A DNA stretch of 64,000 bases from positions 5,661,501-5,725,500 of the forward strand of contig JAWHQI010000148.1 in NCBI GenBank assembly GCA_033032865.1. The letters run 5' to 3'. The notes beneath the pieces are model-generated. The model did no database searches. It saw only the letters and a list, made by a program, of their open reading frames with translations, and had not been told where the DNA came from. A program made the translations under genes and the position numbers. Shown in pieces: positions 1 to 10,817 of the stretch. Numbering within the stretch: the stretch's first letter is position 1; the number at the start of each line of letters is the position of its first letter. This DNA comes from Dactylorhiza incarnata (taxonomy: Eukaryota > Streptophyta > Magnoliopsida > Asparagales > Orchidaceae).

Positions 1-13
1 AGCTTAGCTCGAC

Positions 14-2745
14 TCCCTTGAGGGTGTTGATTTGTTTCCACATCCAGCTGAGTTCGGCTCCCTGGAATGTGTTGATTTGTTTCCACCTCCAGCTGAGCTC
101 GGCTCCCTGGAAGGTGGTGATTTGTTTCCACCTCCAGCTGAGGTCGGCTCCCTGGAAGGTGTTGATTTGTTTCCACCTCCATCTGAGCTCGGCTCCCTGG
201 AAGGTGTTGATTTGTATCCACCTCCAGCTGAGCTCGGCTCCCTGGAAGGTGTTGATTTGTATCCACCTCCAGCTGAGCTCGGCTCCCTAAAGGGTGTTGA
301 TTTGTATCCACCTCCAGCTGCGCTCGGCTCCCTGAAGGGTGTTGATTTGTATCCACCTCCAGCTGAGCTCGACTCCCTGGAAGGTGTTGATTTGTATCCA
401 CCTCCAGCTGAGCTCGACTCCTTGGAAGGTGTTGATTTGTATCCACCTCCAGCTGAGCTCGGCTCCCTGGAAGGTGGTGATTTGTGTCCACCTCCAGCTG
501 AGTTTGGCTCCCTGGAAGGTGTTGATTTGTTTCCACCTCCAGCTGAGCTCGGCTCCCTGGAAGGTGTTGATTTGTATCCACCTCCAGCTGAGCTCGGCTC
601 CCTGGAAGGTGTTGATTTGTATCCACCTCCAGCTGAGCTCGGCTCCCTGAAGGGTGTTGATTTGTATCCACCTCCAGCTGAGCTCGACTCCCTGGAAGGT
701 GTTGTTTTGTGTCCACCTCCAGCTGAGCTCGACTCCCTGGAAGGTGTTGATTTGTATCCACCTCCAGCCGAGCTCCGCTCCCTGGAAGGTGGTGATTTGT
801 TTCCACCTCCAGCTGAGTTCGGCTCCCTGGAAGGTGTTGATTTATTTCCACCTCCAGCTGAGCTCGGCTCCCTGGAAGGTGTTGATTTGTATCCACCTCC
901 AGCTGAGCTCGGCTCCCTGGAAGGTGTTGATTTGTATCCACCTCCAGCTGAGCTCGGCTCCCTGAAGGGTGTTGATTTGTATCCACCTCCAGCTGAGCTC
1001 GACTCCCTGGAAGGTGTTGATTTGTATCCACCTCCAGCTGAGCTCCGCTCCCTGGAAGGTGGTGATTTGTTTCCACCTCCAGCTGAGTTCGGCTCCTTGG
1101 AATGTGTTGATTTGTTTCCACCTCCAGCTGAGCTCGGCTCCCTGGAAGGTGGTGATTTGTTTCCACCTCCAGCTGAGTTCGGCTCCCTGGAAGGTGTTGA
1201 TTTGTTTCCACCTCCAGCTGAGTTCGGCTCCCTCGAAGGTGTTGATTTGTTTCCACCTCCAGCTGAGCTCGGCTCCCTGGAAGGTGTTGATTTATATCCA
1301 CCTCCAGCTGAGCTCGGCTCCCTGGAAGGTGTTGATTTGTATCCACCTCCAGCTGAGCTCGGCTCCCTGGAGGGTGTTGATTTGTATCCACCTCCAGCTT
1401 AGCTCGACTCCCTGGAAGGTGTTGATTTGTATCCACCTCCAGCTGAGCTCCGCTCCCTGGAAGGTGGTGATTTGTTTCCACCTCCAGCTGAGTTCGGCTC
1501 CCTGAAAGGTGTTGATTTGTTTCCACCTCCAGCTGACCTCGGCTCCCTGGAAGGTGGTGATTTGTGTCCACATCCAGCTGAGTTCGGCTCCCTGGAAGGT
1601 GTTGATTTGTTTCCACCTCCAGCTGAGTTCGGCTCCCTGGAAGGTGTTGATTTGTTTCCACCTCCAGCCGAGCTCAGCTCCCTGGAAGGTGTTGATTTGT
1701 ATCCACCTCCAGCTGAGCTCGGCTCCCTGGAAGGTATTGATTTGTATCCACCTCCAGCTGAGCTCGGCTCCCTGGAGGGTGTTGATTTGTATCCACCTCC
1801 AACTGAGCTCGACTCCCTGGAAGGTGTTGATCTGTATCCACCTCCAGCTGAGCTCCGCTCCCTGGAATGTGGTGATTTGTTTCCACCTCCAGCTGAGTTC
1901 GGCTCCCTGGAAGGTGTTGATTTGTTTCCACCTCCAGCTAAGCTCGGCTCCTTGGAAGGTGGTGATTTGTTTCCACCTCCAGCTGAGTTCGGCTCCCTGG
2001 AAGGTGTTGATTTGTTTCCACCTCCAGCTGAGCTCGGCTCCGTGGAAGGTGTTGATTTGTATCCACCTCCAGCTGAGGTCGGTCCCTGGAAGGTGTTGAT
2101 TTGTATCCACCTCCAGCTGAGCTCGGCTCCCTGGAGGGTGTTGATTTGTATCCACCTCCAGCTGAGCTCGGCTCCCTGGAGGGTGTTGATTTGTATCCAC
2201 CTCCAGCTGAGCTCGGCTCCGTGGAAGGTGTTGATTTGCATCCACCTCCAGCTGAGCTCGGCTCCCTGGAGGGTGTTGATTTATTTCCACTTCCAGGTGA
2301 GCTCGGCTCCCTGGAAGATGTTAAGTTATTTCCACTTCCAGGTGAGTTCGGCTCCCTGGAAGGTGTTGATTTGCTTCCACCTCCAGCTGAGCTCGGCTCC
2401 CTGGAAGGTGTTGATTTGCATCCACCTCCAGCTGAGCTCGGCTCCCTGGAGGGTGTTGATTTATTTCCACTTCCAGGTGAGCTCGGCTCCCTGGAAGATA
2501 TTAAGTTATTTCCACTTCCAGGTGAGCTCGGCTCCCTGGAAGATGTTAAGTTATTTCCACTTCCAGGTGAGCTCGGCTCCCTGGAAGGTGTTAAGTTATT
2601 TCCACTTCCAGGTGAGCTCGGCTCCCTGGAAGGTGTTAAGTTATTTCCACTTCCAGGTGAACTCGGCTCCCTGGAAGGTGTTAGGTTGTTTCCGCATCCA
2701 GTTGAGCTCGACTCCTTGGAAGGTGTTGAGTTCCTCCACCCCATG
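14..2745. repeat. 45-bp minisatellite with 315-bp higher-order units (TAT-1 3' UTR)
   Basis: About 60 head-to-tail copies of a 45-bp unit read as GTTGATTTGTATCCACCTCC followed by AGCTGAGCTCGGCTCCCTGG and a short link. Marker variants recur every 315 bp (for example CCTGAAGGGT near 331, 646 and 961), so seven monomers form a higher-order unit in the first half. From about 2281 a second monomer type (TTATTTCCACTTCCAGGTGA) takes over. One monomer near 2080 has lost a base. Because 45 is divisible by three and the unit lacks stops, several frames on both strands stay open for hundreds of codons; one reads as a 15-residue proline-rich repeat (GVDLYPPPAELGSLE). I do not regard this as a gene: there is an in-frame stop near 1400 and a frame break near 2080. 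Its position just upstream of a polypurine tract and LTR fits the hypervariable 3' UTR known in Tat-lineage elements. The left end is cut by the window. Confidence 0.93.
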
Positions 2746-3118
2746 CTCCGACTACTCGCATCACTTCAAGAGCGTGCGGCAAGATCAGCAGTCCTCGGCC
2801 CCGCAACCTATCTCACCACATCGACTCACTCAAGTGTATTCGAGAGACTAAGACCTCGATGAGCAGTCGTATGTGAGAGGTTGGTTGCGCAGGAGCAAAG
2901 CATGCGAACTTATGCATGCATGATCGTACGTGGCAGTCCTCTTAAAAGGAAGTCGGATCCTTACGGTCGTATGAGCCGAAGGTAAGGTCGCATGCGTGTC
3001 GCCAAGGGATCCGCCTTCGACCCAAGAAAGACGTTGAGCGAAAAAAAAAGAGTTTTCATTCTTGTGTACAACTTAAGTAAGGCAATGTATCTTTTACAAT
3101 AGTCACGCGACACACGCG
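2746..3118 (+). other. Rest of TAT-1 3' untranslated region
   Basis: Non-repetitive sequence between the minisatellite and the polypurine tract. I see no coding frame or recognised domain. It contains a short A run near 3044 and is inferred to be the tail of the internal region of TAT-1, from position only. Confidence 0.5.
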
Positions 3119-3133
3119 AGAAAGGGGGGAGGT
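3119..3133 (+). other. Polypurine tract of TAT-1
   Basis: GAGAAAGGGGGGAGG, an uninterrupted purine run, lies directly before TGATGTTTCC, the putative LTR start. Polypurine tracts prime plus-strand DNA synthesis and always abut the 3' LTR, which sets the orientation of this element as plus. Confidence 0.7.
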
Positions 3134-3574
3134 GATGTTTCCTTGCCAGAGCAAGGGGCTCCGCCAGATCACCCCGACTCCTCCTAAAGAGAGCCTTAAA
3201 GCAGATCTAGAAACCCCAAGGAGGGATCGTTTTGTTCAGGAGGTAGGAAGGGGAAAAGCTCTCAAAGAAGGTGCTCCCCTCCCCCTTTAGGGGGTTCTTT
3301 GTTTCCAAGTTCTCTTGTAAGGCCCCTCGGAGACTCTCGGGAAGGTTCCCCTGCTCGTCAAATACGCGGGTTGGACTTTCTTTTCGAGCTTGAGGCAAGC
3401 TCGAAAAGAGCGGGGATTGTGTACAACCCCCATATTTGCCGAGCGCATATGGCGCAGCGTGTACATGGTCGCGATGATAAAATGACCGTAACGGGGTAAG
3501 ATGGCCGCTTGAACACAGTCGAAAACGACCATGATCAGACAAAGCAGAAACCCCACTCGGACCCCCACTCGCCC

Positions 3575-3990
3575 GCCCCCTTGGAGGCGAGTGGGGGGAG
3601 GCCTCCCTCCCCACTCACCCGCCACCTTGGGGGCGAGTGGGGGAGACCCCCACTCGCCCGCCCCCTTGGGGGCGAGTGGGGGAGACCCCCACTCGCCCGT
3701 TTGGGGGCGGGTGGGGGGAGACCCCCCTCCCCACTCGCCCGCCCCCTTGGGGGCGAGTGGGGGAGACCCCCACTCGCCAGTTTGGGGGCGGGTGGGGGGA
3801 GACCCCCCTCCCCACTCGCCCGCCCCCTTGGGGGCGAGTGGGGGAGACTCCCACTCACCCCTTTGGGGGCGGGTGGGGGGAGACCCCCCTCCTCACTCGC
3901 CCGCCCCCTTGAGGGCGAGTGGGGGAGACTCCCACTCGCCCCTTTGGGGGCGGGTGGGGGGAGACCCCCCTCCCCACTCGCCCCCCTCAC
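3575..3990. repeat. GC-rich palindromic array in TAT-1 U3
   Basis: Repeats of GCGAGTGGGGGAGACCCCCA and CTCGCCCGCCCCCTTGGGGG with GGGCGGGTGGGG variants. One unit (3632-3658) is an inverted repeat with 12-bp perfect arms, GGCGAGTGGGGG and CCCCCACTCGCC, around AGA. The G runs could form hairpins or quadruplexes. The array lies about 140 bp upstream of the TATA box. Confidence 0.9.
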
Positions 3991-4007
3991 CTGCCTTGGT
4001 AGTGATC

Positions 4008-4062
4008 GCAGGGTCGCAGGGTCGCAGGTTGCAGGGTCGTAGGGTCGCAGGGTTGCAGGTAG
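4008..4062. repeat. Short 8-bp tandem repeat (GGGTCGCA)
   Basis: About six imperfect copies of GGGTCGCA or GGGTTGCA between the palindromic array and the TATA box of the TAT-1 LTR. Confidence 0.8.
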
Positions 4063-4130
4063 TGTTTTCAGACAGCGGAACCTGGCTATTGACAGACCTT
4101 TTACGTTATACGCAGCCCATTTTCAGGAAA

Positions 4131-4141
4131 TCTATAAATAG
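4131..4141 (+). promoter_or_regulatory. TATA box of TAT-1 LTR
   Basis: TCTATAAATAG is a good plant TATA box in the expected position within the LTR, downstream of the U3 repeats. Transcription would start about 30 bp downstream, close to the poly-C run. Confidence 0.6.
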
Positions 4142-4180
4142 ACCCCCATGGGCACCTTGGGGAGGGTCAGCATCTCCTTA

Positions 4181-4205
4181 CCCCCCCCCCCCCCCCCCCC
4201 CCCCC
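4181..4205. repeat. Poly-C run (25 C)
   Basis: Uninterrupted run of 25 C directly after CATCTCCTTA, about 45 bp downstream of the TATA box. It is one of several long C/G homopolymers in the window, and its length should be treated as uncertain. Confidence 0.9.
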
Positions 4206-4401
4206 TTAGTGTGTTCGGTTAGCTAGTGACCCTGCCTTCCGTTCGCCAAGTCTTTCAGGCCAACGGTCAGGTGTTGCGAGTGCTCTCCGAGGTGCCCAGG
4301 CTCAGCATTGGCTTGGGAGGGGAAGATCTTCGGGTATTTCGGGTTAGTGGCGGGACCTCCTCGCTGCAGCTCGCGGGGTCTGTTTTCACCTGAATCCAAC
4401 A

Positions 4402-4516
4402 GTAGAGAGGTTCTTCGGCTCTAAGTGACTAGCCGTTCTACTTTACCTGAGATAAGTAAGGGTAAGCTGCCTACCCCTATTTTCGAACGCTGAAGCCGGG
4501 AAACTGGTTTCAACAA
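4402..4516. other. Unassigned 115 bp between TAT-1 LTR and truncated ATH-F LTR
   Basis: Could be the true end of the TAT-1 LTR (it ends GGTTTCAACA), flanking DNA, or a remnant from the deletion that removed the left 680 bp of the ATH-F 3' LTR. No primer-binding site is visible, which argues against this being the leader of a tandem Tat copy. Confidence 0.4.
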
Positions 4517-5537
4517 ATAGAAATTTAGCTACTCATAGAGATGGAGGAATCAATGAAAATAAAGAAGTGCATGATAAAAGAGAAGAGTAGAATAAGAGAA
4601 AATGAACTATTTTATTGATTTGCAAATGAAGTTATAACTAGAAATTGAAAGTTACAAGCTTCTGAAATGAAGTACAAGAAGGGAAAGAAGTACACGAGTA
4701 AGAAAACAGTAAAAAAATAAGCTAGAACTCCCAATACTTTCTTCCATATCATCTGGAAAAGCTCCCTTTAAATAGCTGAATTTTTGGTGTTACACGCCCT
4801 TGGTCACGCCCGTGACCAAGGGGCGTGTAACAGGCGTGATTGAAGCATCAGCGGAGATGGCGCCTTCTGGAGTAATTGCTGGCGGGAAGCTTTGGCGGGA
4901 AGGAGGTGTTGTTGAACATTCGTCGAACGCAGTTCGTCGATCTCTCGCTCGTTCGTCGATCGGAGGGCGCTAGGCGACATTTCGTCGATCTCCCACCAAT
5001 TCGTCGAACGCAGTTCGTCGAGCTCTCGCCCGTTCGTCGATCAGAGGCCGCCAGGCGATAGTTCATCGATCTCCCACCTATTCGTCGAATGCAGTTCATC
5101 GATCTCTCGCCCGTTCGTCAATCGGAGTTCGCCAGGCGCAAATCGTCGATCTCCTGCACTTTCGTCGAACGCAGTTCGTCGAACTCCCAACAGCGCGTAT
5201 CAAATCTCCTGGCCTCCAGGCGACAGTTTGTCAAACTCCCGCACTTTCGTTGAACGCAGTTCGTCGAACTTCTGACAGCGAGTATCAAATCTACTGCACG
5301 AATATCTAGTGGCCTGTCTATATATATATAACATATATATGTATAAACGTATATATGAGTTACCACATAAATTTTCCCAGGCCTGCCGAATCCTTACAAA
5401 ATAGAAAATATACGAGTTAGAACATAAAATATTATTTTTACGAAACTTTATAAAAAAACAATGAACAAAATGCAATAATTTATTTAAATATCTAATAAGA
5501 TATTAGCCTAAAACGATGACTAAAATATCAGTCATCA
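4517..5537 (-). mobile_element. ATH-F 3' LTR, truncated
   Basis: Collinear with 26922-27934 in the intact 5' LTR but lacks the last ~680 bp of the LTR. It starts (minus strand) TGATGACTGATATTTTAGTC at 5537. A TATA-like CTATTTAAAG is read on the minus strand near 4768-4780. The abrupt start at 4517 inside the LTR marks a deletion junction with the Tat sequence to the left. Confidence 0.88.
4789..5285. promoter_or_regulatory. U3 palindromic array of ATH-F 3' LTR
   Basis: Directly upstream of the TATA-like box (in LTR direction) is a long inverted repeat built from GTTACACGCCC, TTGGTCACG and their complements (about 4791-4833). It is followed by an array of TTCGTCGAA/TTCGTCGATC units (about 4915-5285), which themselves contain the small palindrome TTCGnCGAA. 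The repeat is seen in the sequence; an enhancer role is inference. Confidence 0.7.
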
Positions 5538-7313
5538 AACACCTCCATACTTACTCGTTGCTCGTCCCGAGCAAACCATTCTTCATAAGGGTAGGAAAAA
5601 CTAATGCTAGATAGAATCTTGAAAACTAGAGAGTAAAATGCGAAGTATTATGCCGACATGCGTAGATATTTTAGTAAAAAGACATTCTTGGCATAAATAC
5701 TAATTTATGAAATAATTCAAAATGTGTTATAATTATTTATTATCACTTTTAAAATGAGTCGACGGTCAATCAAAAAGTTATGTAAAGGGAGAAAAAAGCG
5801 TGATTGCTGAGATTTAAATTACTAGACGTTGACGCTTGGGGTGGTCTCCAAAGAAATCCATCAATGTCGACGGCCATAGGCTTGCCCGTTTGCACCTTCT
5901 CCACTGCACTCCATACTAAATCAACATTAAGGATCTTTAGGACTTAAATAGGATGCAATTTAAGGCTTGGGTTTAAGGGCGAGGTAAATTATGATAAATA
6001 TGAAGTCGTACTCCACTTAAATGAAAAGTTTTGAGCTAAAAAAAACAATGACTACCACAAAATAGAGAAGATTTACCCCCATACTCATGTTTTGCTAAGG
6101 GAAACACTCTCATTCTCCTTCATTTATATCACGATTCTTCATAATTGGGATCATTCCAAGTATGCATATGCATACCTAGGCCACATATCATTATGAGATT
6201 TTTGCTTTTTGATATAAACATAATTCTTTTGAATTGACACCCATATATTTTTCTTAATAGTTGGGATCATTCTAAATATGGATAAGCATACCTAGGTTGC
6301 ATATCACTATGAAATTTTTTTCTTCTTAAAATAATACCCAATTTTTTTTTCAATAATTTAGCTCAAAATTTCAAGTGTTCATTTGGGTTTGGGATTTTTA
6401 GTTTTGGTGACGAAATGGTGAGGGTGGTATAAATAAAGGTGCAAGGCTCAAATCTGTGTGAACAATGGTAGTAAATCGAGGTTGGGTGCAACGACTCAAA
6501 CTATCCAAAGAAAGGCCTAAATCATTTCCGTAAGGTTAATTTGACTAAAGTGCACATGTTTCGAAAGTAGCTTGGGGCAAGTTCTAGACATCGAGAAAGG
6601 ACACCCTTCTGTTCGATTCGAGTAATAGCTTTCTAACAATCTTCTACACACTCACATAAACAACTTTTGGATAAGACCGGATTCGAATTAAAAGTAAAAT
6701 AAATTATTACTACGCAAATTAATAAAACATAATTTTAGATCTATGCCAAGAATTTAATTTTACACCAACACTACTCAAAGACATGCATATGACTAGAAGC
6801 ACTACATGAGTCAACAATTTTACTCAAAAGTTTCAAAAAAAAAAACTATTCTTGCACAAAAAATTCTTAGTCCGTATGAAAAATAAGTCTACTTTAGAAC
6901 TTACAATTTAGCAAGCTAGGACGTTTTGATAAACTAAACAAAAAGAACATTTTCTAATATTTTATATATTTTTTAGTTCTTGGACTTCCCAAGGTCAACC
7001 CGGTGAAGGGCTCGCAAGGTACTAGAGGCTGTGATGGGAATTCAAGCCCAAAGCGTCCTTTCCAAGAAATTTGATTATTATTAAATTAAATATTTAATTT
7101 TTTTTAGAAATAAAAATTCCAAAAAAATGCTATGCTACACCCCCATTCTTAAAATTAAACATTGTCCCTAATGTTTAAAACTAAGTATGAAGATAAAAAA
7201 ACTAAAATGACAATAAAGAAGATAAAAAAAAATGACTGAAGGGTGAAGAGGGCTTCCCTGATTTGTAGACGGGGTTGCTGGACAAACACTGCAGAATTAA
7301 AGTGAACAACAAA
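5538..7313 (-). other. ATH-F 3' untranslated region
   Basis: AT-rich and without coding frames. It begins at the 3' LTR with a polypurine tract (minus strand TAAGTATGGAGGTGT, about 5538-5553). It contains two blocks conserved with ATH-E's 3' UTR (about 5850-5905 and 6568-6680) and one of about 90 bp conserved with ATH-D's 3' UTR (about 6978-7070). No envelope-like frame is visible. Confidence 0.7.
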
Positions 7314-8652
7314 GTATTCCCAGCTACGTTGTGGCTGATGCAGGTGGACGGTTCATCCATTTTTTATCCAGAATTCATGTCTGCGTATATCGCACGGTCA
7401 TGCATTTTTCGCGACGCACGGTCGTATGTGATCGTGCGTTCTCTTCTGTGGTGGAAAACGATGTTCTGTCGTTGGTCGTGCGTATCTACGCACTGGCAGT
7501 TGCACGTGCATGAAGGAATTGCACGCTCGACCTGTTTAGCCTTGTTTTTGGCTTTCTGAATTTGCCCGTGCATTTTTACGCACGGTTGGCTTCGACCGTG
7601 CGTGAGTAAAATGCACGAGCGCTCTGGGTCATCTTCCTGGGTTTTATTCTTAATTAATATCGCACGGTTCACGCACGGTCGTGCGTTGGACCCTTCATGA
7701 CCAATTTCTGACAGTTTTTTATTTAAGCTGCATAATCCGCCCTAATCCAGATCGATCTTCATTCCCGCGCCCGAGGGTTCCAGTTCCGCCATTTTCGCCG
7801 CTCCATCGCCGCCCACCTTAAGGAGGAGCTCCGGCCACCATTTCATTGTAAATCTAAAGTCGGAGCATCCTCTCGGCCGCCCTCCATCATCCAAGTGCTT
7901 CAAGGAGAGGATTCCACCCTCATCTTCATCGCCAAGCAAAGAGTTCTTCGCATCGGACATGACTGGATTGTAGTTTACCGGAGAAGACGGGTCCATTGGG
8001 AGGAAGTGATAGCCCTCCTCTACCCCGGAAGATAGTTGGGACCGAGCTAGGATGCGGATTGACAACCCGACGATTCTAACCGTGAATCTACAACAAGCCT
8101 CCGGATTTGGTCGTATCTCTTGCCTTTTTCTCTTATTTGTGTTGACGTATATGAATGTAATCCTTATTATTTGATGACGTGGCACATGCCAACCTTGCTT
8201 TGTATTGATTATTTCATGTCTATGTGAAGTTTCTCGTGTGTTTATATGTGTATTTGAGGCGCGCCACCAAATCCATTCCGCCCCACTCCATTCCACTCCG
8301 CAAACCCATCATTCCATTCTGTTTGACTACTCATCCATCCGCCCTTGCGAAGTAGTGCGATCAAGGCCTACATAGTTTCCATCCCGCCTAGCGAAGCATT
8401 GCATAACGGCATTGCATAGAAGTAGTTTAGTTCTTTTCTTTTATTTTCCACAATCCAAATCACCCATTTTCCACAATCCATCCGACCTTTGGACTTCGAT
8501 CTCAAGTCCCTCCTCGAAAGTAAACTCCACCTTACTGTGTTCCTTCGAGTTCGATACTCGGGGATTCACTCCTCGTTTTATATTACTTGAACGATCGGTA
8601 CACTGCCGTTTCGTGTCGCAGTCTCGCTACCGCCTATAGCGGTGTTGCGGAT
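7314..8652 (+). mobile_element. ATH-E 3' LTR, larger part (inverted)
   Basis: Corresponds to the intact ATH-E LTR (23680-25240) from about position 222 to near its end, in the opposite orientation to the rest of ATH-E. It includes the CGCACGGTCG/CGACCGTGCG inverted repeats (about 7390-7690) and a TATA-like TATTTAAGC near 7721. It stops at GCGGAT; the final TTGCGCATCA and most of the target duplication are missing where it joins ATH-F gag at 8653. Confidence 0.87.
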
Positions 8653-10512
8653 GTTGCAACAAGTTCAAACTTTCTACAATGGTTTGAATCTCCAAACAAG
8701 GCAGATGATTGAGGCAGTTGCAGGGGGGACCCTTAATAACAAAACCCCCGAGGCTGCTCAAGAGCTTTTCAAGGAGATTGCCATGAATGCGTATCAGTGG
8801 AATGCGCCACGGTCGCGCCCTAACAAGCCGACCGGACTCTTTGAAGTCGAGGCCACAACGAATTTAGCTCTTCAAGTAGAAATGCTTACTAAGCAAGTGG
8901 AGGAGATGTCTACTTCCTCCGCCACTAATTGGGCTAATAATAATAATTTTAATAATAATAATAATTTTATTCAAGTGCATGTAGATTATATGGTGAACTC
9001 CTATCGTTCTCCTTATAACCCAAATAATAATATTCTGTTAAATAATTGTTATAATCCAGGTTTAAGGAACAACCCTAATTTTTCCTGGAGTAACCCCAAT
9101 AATGCCCAGCGTCCACCACAAGTGAATCCTCCTGGATTCCCTCCAGCGCAACCACCCAAGCGCCCTTCACTTGAAGAGGTCTTCACCAAATATGTTGTCT
9201 CTAATGAGTCCAATATCCGGAACCTTTCCGGATCTATTAAAAGCTTGGAAAATCAAATTGGACAGCTCGCCCAAATGTTCTCTGAACGCCAGCAAGGAGC
9301 TCTACCAGGAAATACTGAGCCCATTCCACGGGAGAGCGTCAACGCAATAATCCTCCGTAGCGAAAAGGAGGTAAAAACTTCAAAATTGGCCGAGTTCGAG
9401 GTAAACGTTTCAACCCCACCTCCATTTTTAATTTCTTCTGATTTAGCTCCACGCAAAATTCAAGCTCCTTCTATTTTTTTACCCTACTAAAAATAAAAAC
9501 GAGTGCAACGAGGAGGCAATATAAAACAATAATAAATATTTTAAAACAAATCCAAATCAATATTCCTTTTTGCGAGGCACTTTCTCAAATGCCTAAGTAC
9601 GCAAAATATTTACAAGATTTGTTAAATAATAATAAAAAATTTGAAAATATTTCATGCGTATCTCTAAACGCAGAAAGCTCGGCAGTTGGTTTAAACAAAT
9701 TGCCGGAAAAATTAAACGATCCGGGACGATTCTCGATCCCTTGTCTCTTCGGCAATAATCTAAATAAGCATGCCTTAGCCGATTTGGGCGCTAGTATAAA
9801 TTTGATGACGTTTTCTCTATTTAAAAAGCTTGGGTTGGGCACCCCAAAACCAACTAAATTAAGCATCCAACTAGCGGATGGGTCAATAAAGTACCCAAAT
9901 GGGAGTCATAGAGGATGTTTTAGTTAAAATAAACAAGTTTATCTTCCCGGTAGACTTTATCATTTTAGACAGCAATGAAGACGCCGAAGTACCCTTTATA
10001 CTCGGTCGTCCCTTCCTTGCCACCTCTAGGGCCATAATTGATGTAAGTAAAGGGAAGCTTCTCCTACGAGTAGGGGATGAAAAAGTTACTTTTAGTATCG
10101 ACTCCCCCATAAAAAAATCTTTTTCTAACGACGACTCTTGTTTTACCTTAGAAACAAATTATGAAGAGAAAATAACGTCGTTTTCTGAAATTGCCCCTAC
10201 TTTGTTTGAAAACTCGTATAATGAAAATTTATTCTGTTTAAAAGAAATAACTCGGTCATTTAAATTAGGGAAATAAATTTGAATATTAACAAAGTAACAA
10301 TATCTTATGAAGAGCCACCGAGTTTAGAATTCAAACAAAATCCGGATCAATTACAATATATTTATTTAGAAAAAAAATCAAAATTGCCCGTGTTTATTTC
10401 ATCCGCGCCTATTAATTCGGAAAATTCCGAATTAATAGAAATTTTAACCAACCACCGCCATGCAATTGCATGGCGAATCTCATGTAGTAAGGGGATTGAC
10501 CACTCATTTTAA
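8653..10512 (+). pseudogene. ATH-F gag C-terminus and protease, broken (inverted segment)
   Basis: The translation resumes ATH-F gag exactly where the N-terminal half stops at 25241 (…CPHHALPVW, then [20 protein letters not shown]). It then matches ATH-D through the N-rich gag tail, the conserved PKYAKYLQDLL segment, the aspartic protease (ADLGAS, about 9776-9796; [14 protein letters not shown] near 10000) and the pre-RT segment ending HRHAIAW near 10470. Stops and frameshifts occur near 9487, 9900 and 10276. Downstream, RT, RNase H and integrase are completely deleted: HAIAWRI…GIDHSF runs straight into the sequence that follows pol in ATH-D. Non-functional. Confidence 0.88.
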
Positions 10513-10596
10513 TTAGTCAAGCTACGCGACGGTAAACAAAGTGCTTTTGGGAGGCACCCCAACGTTATCCTTTTTATTTTGTTATTTCTTTTCTTG
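10513..10596 (+). other. ATH-F sequence following the deleted pol
   Basis: TCAAGCTACGCGACGGTAAA and the next ~50 bp match the region just past the pol stop of ATH-D (complement of about 15185-15237). It marks the right edge of the pol deletion and runs up to the inversion breakpoint. Confidence 0.75.
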
Positions 10597-10817
10597 CCCT
10601 CCAGCTCAAGCATAAATGCAAAAAAAGTATGGGGAGCACATTGTGCTTGCCCCCAACAATAAAGGACAATTGCGCACCAAAATGGGCCAAGACATTTCAC
10701 TAATAGTGAAAGCGCGTACGAGTAAAATATAAGCAATTAAGAACTGAAAATGAAGTGCAAAAGCAAGAAAACTTGCCCAGATGTGTCCATAAAAGTATAT
10801 ATAAATGGGACTCATCA
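10597..10817 (-). mobile_element. ATH-E 3' LTR, first 221 bp
   Basis: Minus strand, starts TGATGAGTCCCATTTATATA at 10817 and matches the beginning of the intact ATH-E LTR at 25240 downward. It ends at the inversion breakpoint; the remainder is at 7314-8652 in the opposite orientation. Confidence 0.87.

Larger units (their letters stand above)
3134..4401 (+). mobile_element. Tat-type Ty3 LTR (TAT-1 3' LTR)
   Basis: Starts TGATG after the polypurine tract and ends CCAACA, about 1.27 kb. It has a plausible LTR layout: a palindromic GC-rich array in U3 (about 3575-3990), a TATA box (4132-4141), a poly-C run and a GC-rich R/U5. There is no second copy in the window, so the ends are inferred from TG...CA and the polypurine tract. 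The 3' end could instead lie at 4516 (TTTCAACA), where the truncated ATH-F LTR begins. The Tat assignment rests on the adjacent 3' UTR minisatellite and is moderate. Several unrelated frames are open across this GC-rich stretch on both strands; none resembles a known protein. Confidence 0.6.
7314..10596. other. Inverted 3.28-kb segment inside the ATH-E/ATH-F nest
   Basis: Flipping 7314-10596 restores two broken elements at once. At one end the ATH-E LTR text CTGGAGGG (10604-10597 read on minus) rejoins GTATTCCCAG (7314 onward) exactly as in the intact ATH-E LTR near 25008-25027. At the other end the ATH-F post-pol sequence (10513-10596) rejoins the ATH-F 3' UTR (7313 downward) in the order seen in ATH-D. 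Both breakpoints resolve to the base. Confidence 0.87.

Noticed and set aside
14..2745. CRISPR array
   Set aside because: Units are contiguous with no unique spacers, and the host is a plant.
18..2862. Long overlapping open frames coding a 15-residue proline-rich repeat protein
   Set aside because: They arise because the 45-bp unit is a multiple of three and has no stop in several frames of both strands. There is an in-frame TAG near 1400 and a one-base loss near 2080, and the place is a Tat 3' UTR.
3207..4226. Several frames on both strands over the GC-rich array
   Set aside because: Repeat-driven and without domain similarity; they lie in an LTR with a TATA box.
7364..8640. Short frames around the CGCACGGTCG repeats as host genes
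   Set aside because: The whole stretch is the ATH-E LTR, matched at 23680-25240 and 50128-51856.
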